Positions 7,952 to 15,144 of a stretch of DNA of 64,000 nucleotides are shown one piece after another. Below the pieces are notes generated by a model. That model was not told the DNA's origin. It did no database searches and saw nothing but the letters and a program-made list of their open reading frames with translations. Made by a program: the position numbers and the translations under genes. How positions within the stretch are numbered: the stretch's first letter is position 1; every line of letters starts with the position of its first letter. The DNA is from JBBREP01 sp036501845 (GTDB lineage Bacteria > Actinomycetota > Acidimicrobiia > IMCC26256 > PALSA-610): NCBI GenBank assembly GCA_036501845.1, contig DASXZO010000036.1:62001-126000 (forward strand). The letters run 5' to 3'.

Positions 7952-8440
7952 GTGATCACCGAGCGCCTCGAGGTCCGTGTGCCGGTCGAAGCCGACCGCA
8001 GCCGCTTCGTCGCCCTGTTCCAGGATCCAGTGTTCATGGAGTTCTCGGCCGGCGTGCACGACGAAGCGTCGGCCAACACGCGCTTCGACGAGATGCTGCG
8101 CACGGCGGACGGGCTCGCCTTCGCCAAGCAGCCGGTGGTCGAACGGCAGTCGGGCGAGATCATCGGCTACAGCGGCGCGGCCTGGTTTCCGTTCGAGGGC
8201 GCACAGCGCCTCGAGTACGGCTACCGGCTCGTGCCGGCGGCGCGCGGAATGGGTTACGCCACCGAGGCCGGCCGGGCGCTGCTCGATGCGGCGGCCGGGT
8301 GGTTTCGTGGCGAGATCCTCGCGATGATCGATTCACAGAACGCGCCGTCGCAGAACGTGATCGCCAAGCTCGGCTTCGAGTTCTGGAAGGTCGCGGAAGT
8401 CGACGACTATCCCGTCCGAATGTACCGACGGACGTTCTGA
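7952..8440 (+). CDS. GNAT N-acetyltransferase (RimJ/RimL type)
   Basis: 162 residues from a GTG start. Begins TERLEVRVPVEADRSRF, the typical first strand of RimJ/RimL-like GNATs. A central LEYGYRLVPAARGMGYATEA supplies strand 4 and the Q/R-x-x-G-x-G/A acetyl-CoA loop (ARGMGYA), and SQNAPSQNVIAKLGFEFW the family's asparagine-rich C-terminal segment. It should acetylate an amino group on a protein or small molecule; the target is unknown. It ends 1 nt before the convergent CHAP gene. Confidence 0.75.
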   Translation: MITERLEVRVPVEADRSRFVALFQDPVFMEFSAGVHDEASANTRFDEMLRTADGLAFAKQPVVERQSGEIIGYSGAAWFPFEGAQRLEYGYRLVPAARGMGYATEAGRALLDAAAGWFRGEILAMIDSQNAPSQNVIAKLGFEFWKVAEVDDYPVRMYRRTF

Positions 8441-8441
8441 G

Positions 8442-9932
8442 TCAGCCGCCGGTTGCGAACGACCACCGGTCTTGCGGCTCCGTGGGGCCGAGCGCGGTGC
8501 CGGTCTGCAACAGGAAGTGTGACGGGTGCGCGCCGTCGATCACATCGAGCTCCGTCGTACCGGTGCCCGTCGCCTCACGCTTGATGGCCCACACGTCCGG
8601 CACACCATCGTGGTTGTAATCCACGACCATGAACGACCAACGCTCCGCGGGATCGGTGGGCCCGAGCGCGGTGCCGGTCTGCAGCAGGAAACGCGTGGGA
8701 TGCGCGCCGTCGATCACATCGAGCTCCGTTGTACCGGTGCCCGTGCCGTCGCGCTTGATCGCCCACACATCCGGCACGCCGTCGTGGTTGTAATCGGCCA
8801 CCGCGAACGACCACCGACCCTCAGGATCGGTCAACCCCAACGCCGTGCGCGTCTGCAACAAGAAATGCGTGGGATGCGCACCATCGATCACGTTGATCTC
8901 GGTGGTGCCAGTACCAGTCGCGTCACGCTTGATCGCCCAAAGATCCGGCACACCGTCGCGGTTGTAATCGGCCACCGCGAACGCCCAACGCCCCTCAGGA
9001 TCGGTCAACCCCAATCCGGTGCCCGTCTGCAACAAGAAATGCGTGGGATGCGCACCGTCGATCACGTTGATCTCGGTCGTGCCACTGCCGGTCGCATCGC
9101 GCTTGATCGCCCAGACGTCGGGCACACCGTCGCGGTTGTAGTCGCCGACGGCGAACGCCCAACGGTCCTCCGGTTCGGTCAACCCCAATCCGGTGCCGGT
9201 TTGCAGCAGGAAGTGGGTCGGGTGCGCGCCGTCGACAACGTGGAGCTCGGTCGTTCCGGTGCCGGTGGCGTTTTGCTTCACGGCCCACACGTCGGGAACG
9301 CGGTCGTGGTTGTAGTCGAGCGGTACGGGCGGCGGCGGTGGTGCCTTCGGCTTCAGGAAGTGGATGAATGCCGTCGGGTAGAAGTTGCCGGGCCCGATCT
9401 TCGCCCAGTGGAAGTCGCCGCCGAAGTCGTCTTCCGACACCACGATGAAGCCCGCGCCCACCTGCTCGACGATCGCGACGTGCCCAGAGCCCGGCACCGC
9501 GCTCTGGTTCCACCACGCGACGGAACCGACCGTCGGCGTGTCGTCGACCGCGAAGCCGTTCGCCTGGGCCTCCGGACCCCATTCGTAGGCGTCACCGTGT
9601 CCGATGAGGTAGCTCTGCGTGGGCAGGCCATCCACCACGCTCAGCACGTACGCCGCGTAGTTGGTGCAGTTGTGCCCCGCGTCCATGCCCCAATAGCTCG
9701 TGCCACTGTGCTGGTCGTAGCCGTGCGTGGTGAAGCCCTGGGCGATGCAGCTGGCGTAGCCGGTACAGAGGTTCTGCACGCTCGCGTCGGCGGAGTGCTG
9801 CAGCGCGACCTGGCCGCCGAGCAGGCATGCCGCGGCGAGCAACAGGCATGTCGAGACGCGTCGCGTCGCGACCCTGCGCACTGCACGACGTCGGCGCGCG
9901 GCGAGTTTGCGAGACGTCACGCGAACCGGCAC
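8442..9932 (-). CDS. Secreted CHAP-domain protein with five FG-GAP/VCBS-like repeats
   Basis: 496 residues from a GTG start. An arginine-rich n-region (RKLAARRRRAVRRVATRR) and a hydrophobic segment at 28-45 form a signal peptide. Residues 55-195 are a CHAP (NlpC/P60-like) amidase/peptidase domain: catalytic Cys89 in GHNCTNYAAYV and His151 in GSGHVAIVE. A proline linker (KAPPPPPVP) then leads to five near-identical 58-residue repeats, each starting DYNxDGVPDVWAIK, an EF-hand-like calcium loop seen in FG-GAP/VCBS and integrin-type propellers. Expected role: hydrolysis of peptidoglycan or peptides at the surface with a carbohydrate- or protein-binding tail. A TAGCTT box lies 9 nt upstream of the GTG, suggesting a leaderless start. 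Confidence 0.8.
   Translation of the reverse strand: MPVRVTSRKLAARRRRAVRRVATRRVSTCLLLAAACLLGGQVALQHSADASVQNLCTGYASCIAQGFTTHGYDQHSGTSYWGMDAGHNCTNYAAYVLSVVDGLPTQSYLIGHGDAYEWGPEAQANGFAVDDTPTVGSVAWWNQSAVPGSGHVAIVEQVGAGFIVVSEDDFGGDFHWAKIGPGNFYPTAFIHFLKPKAPPPPPVPLDYNHDRVPDVWAVKQNATGTGTTELHVVDGAHPTHFLLQTGTGLGLTEPEDRWAFAVGDYNRDGVPDVWAIKRDATGSGTTEINVIDGAHPTHFLLQTGTGLGLTDPEGRWAFAVADYNRDGVPDLWAIKRDATGTGTTEINVIDGAHPTHFLLQTRTALGLTDPEGRWSFAVADYNHDGVPDVWAIKRDGTGTGTTELDVIDGAHPTRFLLQTGTALGPTDPAERWSFMVVDYNHDGVPDVWAIKREATGTGTTELDVIDGAHPSHFLLQTGTALGPTEPQDRWSFATGG
8445..9317 (-). repeat. Five tandem 174-bp repeats inside the CHAP gene
   Basis: Five in-frame copies of a 174-bp unit (58 codons); the same sequence phase recurs, for example GTCGATCAC at 8535 and 8709. 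The middle copies are almost identical at DNA level, which indicates recent duplication or gene conversion. The last copy ends at the stop codon. Confidence 0.95.
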
Positions 9933-9941
9933 GAGTCGCAG

Positions 9942-9947
9942 AAGCTA
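9942..9947 (-). promoter_or_regulatory. TAGCTT -10-like box, leaderless start of the CHAP gene
   Basis: TAGCTT on the minus strand ends 9 nt before the GTG at 9932 and no Shine-Dalgarno is present. It fits the pattern at other first genes in this window. The -35 region is weak. Confidence 0.35.
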
Positions 9948-10088
9948 GCGAGACCGCATTCCGCCGCAGTCACGCGCCCACACTCCGCGCGCAACGAGTC
10001 GCCCAGAACCATCGATGATGCCCATGAGCCTCCTGATGCCCACGCTGCGCGCGCTCGAACGGGTCTGTGGCGAAGTGCGAGACGCGCC

Positions 10089-10865
10089 ATGATTCGAGCC
10101 GTGTCTCGCTCGTTCGACGATCTCGTGGGCGAGGCCGCGCGTACGCCAATCGACGGTTGGGATTTCCGATGGCTCGCCGGCCGCGCCCATGAGGCGCGGC
10201 CGTCGTGGCACTACTTCGAACTTGTCGCCGAACGAGCGCGCGCGGTCACGAGCATGCTCGACCTCGAGGTGGGAAGCGGCGGGATGATCACGGCGTTGCC
10301 CACCGTTGCGGCGCTCACGGTGGGCACCGAGTCGTACGCGCCAAACGTCGCTGGTGCGAGCCACAACCTCAGGCGACGCGGTGCACATCTCGTATGGCCG
10401 GAAACGCGACAACGGCTGCTGCCCTTGCGGAGCAACACGTTCGAGCTCGTGACGAGCCGTCACCCCGTTGCCACATGGTGGTCGGAGATCGCGCGTGTGC
10501 TCGCGCCGGGCGGCACGTACTTGTCGCAACAAGTGGGTCCCTACAGCCTGCGCGCGCTCTCCGAGTACTTGATGGGACCTTTGCCAACCGGTTCCGAGCG
10601 CACGCCTGAATCGGCGCACGCCGAGGCGGAGCGCGCCGGGCTCGTGGTGAGAACACTTCGGTCGGAGCAACCCGCCACCGAGTTCTACGACATCGGCGCG
10701 GTCGTCTACTTCCTGCGCGTCGTGGTGTGGATCGTGCCCGACTTCAGCGTCGATCGGTATCGCGAGCAACTCCGCCGGCTCCACCAACAGATCGAACGTG
10801 ACGGCCGCTTTGCAACCACCGCGAGCCGGTTCTTGATCGAAGCCGTCAAGCCCGTTCTGCAATGA
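10089..10865 (+). CDS. SAM-dependent methyltransferase (class I), target unknown
   Basis: 258 residues from the ATG at 10089; the frame is open far upstream but that part is antisense to the CHAP gene and its promoter. Motif I is MLDLEVGSGGM near 50, followed by an acidic strand-2 end (VGTESYAPN), motif post-II LPLRSNTFELVTSRH, and IARVLAPGGTYLSQQVG (motif III), the usual order for class I methyltransferases. The C-terminus is helical and Arg-rich. It overlaps the convergent gene by 20 bp. Divergent from the CHAP gene. No substrate clue. Confidence 0.7.
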   Translation: MIRAVSRSFDDLVGEAARTPIDGWDFRWLAGRAHEARPSWHYFELVAERARAVTSMLDLEVGSGGMITALPTVAALTVGTESYAPNVAGASHNLRRRGAHLVWPETRQRLLPLRSNTFELVTSRHPVATWWSEIARVLAPGGTYLSQQVGPYSLRALSEYLMGPLPTGSERTPESAHAEAERAGLVVRTLRSEQPATEFYDIGAVVYFLRVVVWIVPDFSVDRYREQLRRLHQQIERDGRFATTASRFLIEAVKPVLQ

Positions 10866-11430
10866 CGGTGGCGGCGAGCGCGATTCGGTGGTCCTTCGAC
10901 CATGGCGCGCCGAACCGCGCTCGCGGACCGTTCAGCACGTCGTCGGCCCGAGCACCGAGGAGCGCGCCCGCTTGCGCTTCCACCTTCTTGGCGTCGTAAC
11001 GCTGCACGTCCCATCCGCGCGCCTGCGCCACCTCGGCCAGCACCTCGCAATACATCACTGAATCGGCCCGGCTTTCGTGGGGTGGCCGGCGCAGCGCGGC
11101 GATGTCTGCGGGAAGATCGCCGGGCCACGCGCGCACCGAGATCGACGCGATCGCTTCGGTTTGCGCGAGCGCAGCCGCGAGCTCGTCGAGCGCGGCGATG
11201 CTGGCACGAACGACGGAGGCGCGCACCTCGGCCACCAGCGCGCCAAGCGCGGCGTCGTCGAGCACGGGCCCGGTCCGGTGCATCGGATGCGCCCCGCCCT
11301 CGTGGTGCACCGGCGCCGCGGGGAGACCGGGCTCGATCAGCTCGATCCGGCGCCGGTCGGCCACGCTGTGATCGCTCGATGCCGTCACCGCAACGGCCCA
11401 GCCATAGTGGTGAGCGATTCCGATGCGCAC
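10846..11430 (-). CDS. Conserved hypothetical protein
   Basis: 194 residues; the GTG at 11430 is chosen because similarity-like, GC3-consistent sequence starts at VRIGIAHHYGWAVAVTASS. The N-terminal strand pattern and an ESRADSVMYCEVLAEVAQAR to WSKDHRIALAATV layout near the end (acidic residues on helices) would suit an RNase H-like fold, but this is a guess. Conserved C-terminal FGAPWSKDHR. No signal peptide. Tail-to-tail overlap of 20 bp with the methyltransferase. Confidence 0.55.
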   Translation of the reverse strand: MRIGIAHHYGWAVAVTASSDHSVADRRRIELIEPGLPAAPVHHEGGAHPMHRTGPVLDDAALGALVAEVRASVVRASIAALDELAAALAQTEAIASISVRAWPGDLPADIAALRRPPHESRADSVMYCEVLAEVAQARGWDVQRYDAKKVEAQAGALLGARADDVLNGPRARFGAPWSKDHRIALAATVIAERA

Positions 11431-11499
11431 GGCGCATTCTCGCGTGCCCCAGCCGACCAGGCCTTGACTCTTCCGCCGCGTCACCTGGTTGGATGCACC

Positions 11500-11906
11500 T
11501 TGTGTTCGGGATCGGGACAGTGCACGCACGACATCGGCGCGGCCCACGCACGCCTGTGGCCCCGCTTGCACTCCACTCTGCGCGGGATCGGCATCGACCG
11601 CGTGCCTCCGTCGATCGCAGTCGAGCGCGATAGCGGCCCGATCGAGTTCACGGCTGCGCTTCCTGTGGCCGGCGACGTGCGCCACCACGGCGCAGCCACC
11701 ACGTACGAGCTTCCGGTCTCACCCGGGCCGCGACCACAGTGATGTACGGCGACGACTTCAACGGTGGGTTCCGCGCGTTCCGCGCCTGGGTGTCGGAGGC
11801 CGGCGAGCACTCGACTGGTGAGTCGCGCGAGATCTACCTCGATTGCGATGGCCCGCGCGACACCTGGGTGGTCGAACTCCAGCTCGCGCTCGCGAGCGGC
11901 GGCTGA
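11500..11906 (+). pseudogene. GyrI-like (MerR effector-binding) domain protein broken by a frameshift
   Basis: Two adjacent frames together read as one GyrI-like small-molecule binding domain. The first (from a TTG at 11500, stop at 11742) gives AAHARLWPRLHSTLRGIGI, then IEFTAALPVAGDV and ATTYELP. The second, shifted by one base and overlapping, gives LTRAATTVMYGDDFNGGFRA, then FRAWVSEAG, REIYLDCDGPRDTWVVELQL and a stop at 11906. In intact relatives a YELPGG-x-ATTVHYGPYD stretch is continuous, so the break lies near 11705-11720. Either a true single-base lesion or an assembly error. The 5' end also looks short. Confidence 0.55.
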
Positions 11907-11914
11907 CCTCGCGG

Positions 11915-12550
11915 CTACGTGTGCTCGACGCGAGGCGCGTTGCGGCGCGGCCGGGTGATCTCGAAGAAGCCAGGCTCTTGCGCGAGCACTTGGATCGCGT
12001 CCCACATCCGCAGCGCGCCATCGCCGGTGGGTGCGGGCGACATGACCGGACCCTTGAATCCGTGGGGCGGGTCGGAGCGCACGACGATGGTGGGTGTCTG
12101 CGTCTTCGGACCACCGTATTCGTAGGCGACCTCCATCGATTCGACGATCGCCACGTCCCACTTCTCGTCACCGGCCGCGTCGAGGAGGCGCTCGTCGAGC
12201 CCGCACGCGGTCACGCACGTGGCCAGCAGTTCGTCGTTCCGCACGGCATCGCGCTGGAAGAAGTGCCGTCCCCACTCGGTGTAGAGCGCGTCGACTGCGT
12301 CCTCGCCCGCGTCCAAGCGCGTTGCCTCGAAGATGCGCAGCATGCGGTGCGAGATGGCGTGCCCGGTGAGTGCGGCCTCGCGCATGTGCTCGGGCACCGC
12401 GGCGTTCACGCTGTAGTCGTCGCGGATCTCGAGGCAGTACGAGCGCCACGTGATCTCGAGGTCGCGTTGCGGCGCAACCTCTTTCAGCCACCGGCTCGTG
12501 ATCCACATCCACGGGCAGCTCGGATCGACAAAAGCTTCGACTCCAACCAT
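11915..12550 (-). CDS. DsbA-family mycothiol-dependent nitroreductase homologue (Rv2466c-like)
   Basis: 211 residues from the ATG at 12550. Thioredoxin-fold protein with an inserted helical domain. It starts VGVEAFVDPSCPWMWITSRW, matching the start of Rv2466c, and ends with the same type of GPVMS...LWDA...FFEITR segment; a cis-Pro TPTIVV is also present. In M. tuberculosis the active site is CPWC; here it is CPWM (Cys12), so the second cysteine is missing and a monothiol mechanism using mycothiol would be required. Expected role: cytosolic mycothiol-dependent reduction under oxidative or nitro-drug stress. A TACGCT box 7 nt before the ATG suggests a leaderless mRNA. Confidence 0.75.
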   Translation of the reverse strand: MVGVEAFVDPSCPWMWITSRWLKEVAPQRDLEITWRSYCLEIRDDYSVNAAVPEHMREAALTGHAISHRMLRIFEATRLDAGEDAVDALYTEWGRHFFQRDAVRNDELLATCVTACGLDERLLDAAGDEKWDVAIVESMEVAYEYGGPKTQTPTIVVRSDPPHGFKGPVMSPAPTGDGALRMWDAIQVLAQEPGFFEITRPRRNAPRVEHT

Positions 12551-12557
12551 GCAATCC

Positions 12558-12563
12558 AGCGTA
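12558..12563 (-). promoter_or_regulatory. TACGCT -10-like box for the Rv2466c-like gene
   Basis: TACGCT on the minus strand, 7 nt before the ATG at 12550 with no Shine-Dalgarno between. Supports a leaderless start. Confidence 0.4.
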
Positions 12564-12608
12564 CTGAGCGCATCAAGGGAAGCCACCCGCGGCCGAATCG
12601 CTCCCCGG

Positions 12609-13181
12609 TCACGCAGAGTCTTCGAGCCGCGCGAGGTAGATCGCAGGCACCTCGGCAACGAGCCACACGCCGTTCGCCGAGCGGAAGAAGGCGTGACCGT
12701 CGGTATTCATCCGGAGCGCGTTCACGACGAAAACGACCGGGGCACCATGACGGGCCCCGACCACGCGCGCCGTCGCCGCGTCTGCCGAAAGATGCACATG
12801 CTGTCGCTGCATCGGCAACAGACCGGCTCGCTCGATCGCTGCGACGGTGCGGTGCGCCGTCCCGTGAAAGAGGCGATCGGGTGGATCGAGCGGCTGCAGC
12901 CCAAGGTCGACCGCGATCGAGTGCCCCTGATTGGCACGAATCCGGCGACGCGCGTCGTCAAGGACGAAGCGCTGTTTCGAGTTGGTGGCAACGATGTGTC
13001 GTAGGTCGGGCTCGGTCATGGTCATCCCGTGTTGGCGCGCGCGGAGCAGGAGGTCGTCGATGTCGGCCCACCCATCGCCGTCGAGCTCCAAGCCAATTCG
13101 CGCGGGATCATGGCGCAGGACGAGCGCCAGGAACTTGCTCATGCGCACGTCGTCCTTCGCGGTCACGTCAGAGTTTCGCAC
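12609..13181 (-). CDS. kptA: RNA 2'-phosphotransferase KptA/Tpt1
   Basis: 190 residues from the GTG at 13181; an ATG at 13142 is the alternative. KptA removes a 2'-phosphate from RNA by transfer to NAD, the last step of eukaryotic tRNA splicing; bacteria keep it without known tRNA splicing. The family landmarks are present: VRMSKFLALVLRHDPARIGL (SK and LRH), WADIDDLLLRARQHG, the KQRF segment, IRANQGHSI (R and GH), LFHGTAHRTVAAIERAGLLP (HGT), HVHLSADAATA and the C-terminal VWLVAEVPAIYL. It lies 58 nt upstream of the nitroreductase gene on the same strand. Confidence 0.85.
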   Translation of the reverse strand: MRNSDVTAKDDVRMSKFLALVLRHDPARIGLELDGDGWADIDDLLLRARQHGMTMTEPDLRHIVATNSKQRFVLDDARRRIRANQGHSIAVDLGLQPLDPPDRLFHGTAHRTVAAIERAGLLPMQRQHVHLSADAATARVVGARHGAPVVFVVNALRMNTDGHAFFRSANGVWLVAEVPAIYLARLEDSA

Positions 13182-13267
13182 GGAGCATCCGCCGGCGCGA
13201 TGGAACCGATTGCGCCGGTGTGGCGTCAACACGCCTGTATGACGAGCACGGCGCGCCGATCAACGGC

Positions 13268-13837
13268 ATGATGCGTACCGTGACGCGGCTCGGCGTGATC
13301 GCACTTGTGGTTCTGGTCGGCGGTTTCACCGCGGCATGCGGCTCGAGCGTCGCCAAGCCGTCGGCGCGTAGCGCAGACAGTGCGCCAACCCCCAGCACGA
13401 GCACTTCAACGCTCGCGCCTTCCACGACGACGACTCTCTCCGCCACCACGACCGCGCCACCGCTCACAACGCCGCGGCCCGCTCGCTCCCCTGTGCTCGG
13501 CCGGGCCTGGGCACCCGAACAGCAGGGATATGGCAGCGCGGGCCCGGCGACGATCGACAACGGCGGCGACCCAACCGGACTGGTCAGCGGCGTGCACTGG
13601 TCCAGCTGGGGCGCGGCACAGGCCATCGCCACTGGAACCACCACCTACGTGGGCCCCAACCAGGTGGTCGCCGACGGCACCCAGCAGCTCGCCACCGTTG
13701 TGGCCTTCGACCTCGGAACGTGCGCCGGTGTCCCGGCGTACAACGCCGTCGAGTGGTTCTTCCCGCAGCACGGCCAGAAGTTCGATCCCAAGAACTACAC
13801 CGACGCCTGCACCGGCCAATACGTCGGGACGCCGTAG
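13268..13837 (+). CDS. Secreted lipoprotein, LppP/LprE family
   Basis: 189 residues; ATG 13268 with further starts at 13271 and 13280. A hydrophobic segment ends in the lipobox GGFTAAC, followed by about 45 residues of Ser/Thr/Pro-rich linker, then a compact domain with GSAGPATIDNGGDPTGLVSG, SWGAAQAIATGTT, FDLGTCAGVPAYNAVEWFFP and a C-terminal second Cys (DACTGQY), which may form a disulfide. This matches the LppP/LprE lipoprotein family of Actinobacteria, whose function is unknown. Surface exposed; no operon partner, and it ends 15 nt before a convergent acetyltransferase. Confidence 0.7.
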   Translation: MMRTVTRLGVIALVVLVGGFTAACGSSVAKPSARSADSAPTPSTSTSTLAPSTTTTLSATTTAPPLTTPRPARSPVLGRAWAPEQQGYGSAGPATIDNGGDPTGLVSGVHWSSWGAAQAIATGTTTYVGPNQVVADGTQQLATVVAFDLGTCAGVPAYNAVEWFFPQHGQKFDPKNYTDACTGQYVGTP

Positions 13838-13852
13838 CTCGCCCGTTCGCTC

Positions 13853-14467
13853 CTACGACACGAGGAACTTGGCGTGGAGCTCGGTTTGGCGCTCGCGGTA
13901 TTCCTCGAGCGTGATCGCGTAGCGAATGTGGTCTTCGTAGACGCCCTGGATCTGCAAGAAGCGCCGGGCGATGCCTTCCTCGCGCAGGCCGAGCTTCTCG
14001 ACCACGCGCCGGCTCGCGGCATTGCGCGGCACGATCGCAGCCTCCACGCGATGCAGACCGAGCGATTCGAACGAATAGCGCAAGAGCAGCAACACGCCTT
14101 CGGGCACGTAGCCGTGGCCGGCTTCGGCCTCGTCGACCCAGTAGCCGATGTAGGCGGTCTGGAACGGGCCGCGCTGCACGCTCCCCAAGCTCACCTCACC
14201 GAGCAGGCGGCCGTCGCTGAGGAACAACCCGAAGCCGTACGCGGCATCGAAGTGGCGCTGGCGATCCCATGCGTTGCACCGAGCCCGGAAGGCCTCGCGG
14301 TCGATGGTGGGGTCGGCCGCGCCGGGATCGCCGCGCGGCTCCCATTGCTCCAACCACGTGCGGCAGCGGATGCGGACCTCCCGCCACGCCGACCAGTCGC
14401 TCGGCTCGAGCGGTCGCAGCATCACGCGCGCGCCGATCAGTTGTGGATGCTCGGTGCGCCGGGGCAC
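13853..14467 (-). CDS. GNAT N-acetyltransferase, RimJ-like (ribosomal protein S5 alanine acetyltransferase type)
   Basis: 204 residues from the GTG at 14467; an ATG at 14515 would overlap the orn start codon and add an unrelated leader. RimJ-like sequence: GARVMLRPLEPSDWSAW at the N-terminus, WLEQWEPRGDP in the substrate loop, TAYIGYWVDEAEAGHGYVPE as strand 4 plus acetyl-CoA loop, and VPRNAASRRVVEKLGLREEG, the diagnostic asparagine loop. Possible targets are N-terminal Ala of ribosomal proteins, or another protein. Divergent from orn, with its own TAACCT box 7 nt upstream. Confidence 0.75.
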   Translation of the reverse strand: MPRRTEHPQLIGARVMLRPLEPSDWSAWREVRIRCRTWLEQWEPRGDPGAADPTIDREAFRARCNAWDRQRHFDAAYGFGLFLSDGRLLGEVSLGSVQRGPFQTAYIGYWVDEAEAGHGYVPEGVLLLLRYSFESLGLHRVEAAIVPRNAASRRVVEKLGLREEGIARRFLQIQGVYEDHIRYAITLEEYRERQTELHAKFLVS

Positions 14468-14474
14468 GAGGAGC

Positions 14475-14480
14475 AGGTTA
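14475..14480 (-). promoter_or_regulatory. TAACCT -10-like box for the RimJ-like gene
   Basis: TAACCT on the minus strand ends 7 nt before the GTG at 14467. It supports this start over the upstream ATG. The 41-nt gap to the orn start therefore holds two divergent leaderless promoters. Confidence 0.4.
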
Positions 14481-14496
14481 GGTGCGCAATCCGCCC

Positions 14497-14502
14497 TATC
14501 GT
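14497..14502 (+). promoter_or_regulatory. TATCGT -10-like box for orn
   Basis: TATCGT followed by 6 nt and then the ATG at 14509; no Shine-Dalgarno at proper distance. Transcription would start on or next to the initiation codon. Confidence 0.45.
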
Positions 14503-14508
14503 GAGGCG

Positions 14509-15072
14509 ATGGCACGGCCGGCCGACGACAACCGCTTGGTGTGGATCGACCTGGAGATGACCGGCCTCGAGCCGGCCACGGACACCATCGTCGAGATCGC
14601 GTGTCTCATCACCGACGACGAGTTGGTGCTCGTCGACGAGGGCATCGACGTGGTGGTGTACCAGCCGCCTGAGATGCTCGATCGCATGGACGATTTCGTG
14701 CGCACGATGCACACCAAGTCGGGGCTGCTCACCGAGATCGCCGCGTCCACCACCGACCTCGCCACCGCCGGCGCCCAGGCGCTGGCCTACATCCGCCAGC
14801 ACGTGCCCGAGGCGGGCACCACACCCCTGTGCGGTAACAGCATCGGTACCGATCGCCGCTTCCTCGCGCAGTACTTGCGCGAGATCGACGACTACCTGCA
14901 CTACCGCAGCATCGACGTGTCGTCGCTCAAAGAGCTGTGCCGGCGTTGGTACCCGACGGCCTACAAGAACAAGCCGGCGAAGTCGGAGCAGCACCGCGCG
15001 CTCGACGACATCAAGGAGTCGGTGGCCGAGCTCCGCTACTACCGCGAGGCCATTCTCAAGCCCGCGGAGTAA
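14509..15072 (+). CDS. orn: Oligoribonuclease (DEDDh 3'-5' exoribonuclease)
   Basis: 187 residues. The ATG at 14509 gives the normal Orn N-terminus (RLVWIDLEMTGLEPATD), against an upstream start at 14482 that only adds a leader. Orn degrades 2-5 nt RNAs and linear pGpG, completing mRNA turnover and c-di-GMP breakdown. Metal ligands are visible: DLE at the N-terminus, GNSIGTDRRFLAQYL (second Asp), and SEQHRALDDIKESVAELRYY with the His and last Asp of DEDDh. Length is typical. It reads against the ppx cluster, separated by a hairpin repeat. Confidence 0.93.
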   Translation: MARPADDNRLVWIDLEMTGLEPATDTIVEIACLITDDELVLVDEGIDVVVYQPPEMLDRMDDFVRTMHTKSGLLTEIAASTTDLATAGAQALAYIRQHVPEAGTTPLCGNSIGTDRRFLAQYLREIDDYLHYRSIDVSSLKELCRRWYPTAYKNKPAKSEQHRALDDIKESVAELRYYREAILKPAE

Positions 15073-15083
15073 CTCACACCCGC

Positions 15084-15132
15084 ATTCCGGGTGCAAACTG
15101 CCCGGCCCAGCGGGGCTGGTGCACCCCGAACG
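15084..15132. repeat. 49-nt nested hairpin repeat, copy 1 (between convergent orn and ppx)
   Basis: Outer stem GGGTGCA (15089-15095) pairs with TGCACCC (15120-15126); inside, CCCG pairs with CGGG around a GCCCAG loop. The same 49-nt layout occurs at 29906-29954 (35 of 49 positions identical, stems kept). No T-run. Probably a bidirectional terminator or a dispersed RNA/DNA element. Confidence 0.7.
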
Positions 15133-15144
15133 ACGCTCGGGGTG

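Noticed and set aside
9945..10025. 26-codon frame with AGGAGG three nt before its ATG, upstream of the CHAP gene
   Set aside because: The spacing is too short for good initiation, and a TAGCTT box inside the frame explains a leaderless CHAP start without a leader peptide. No conservation evidence.
8526..10088. 520-codon upstream extension of the methyltransferase frame
   Set aside because: Antisense to the CHAP repeats; its apparent repeats mirror the CHAP repeat DNA. The real start is the ATG at 10089.
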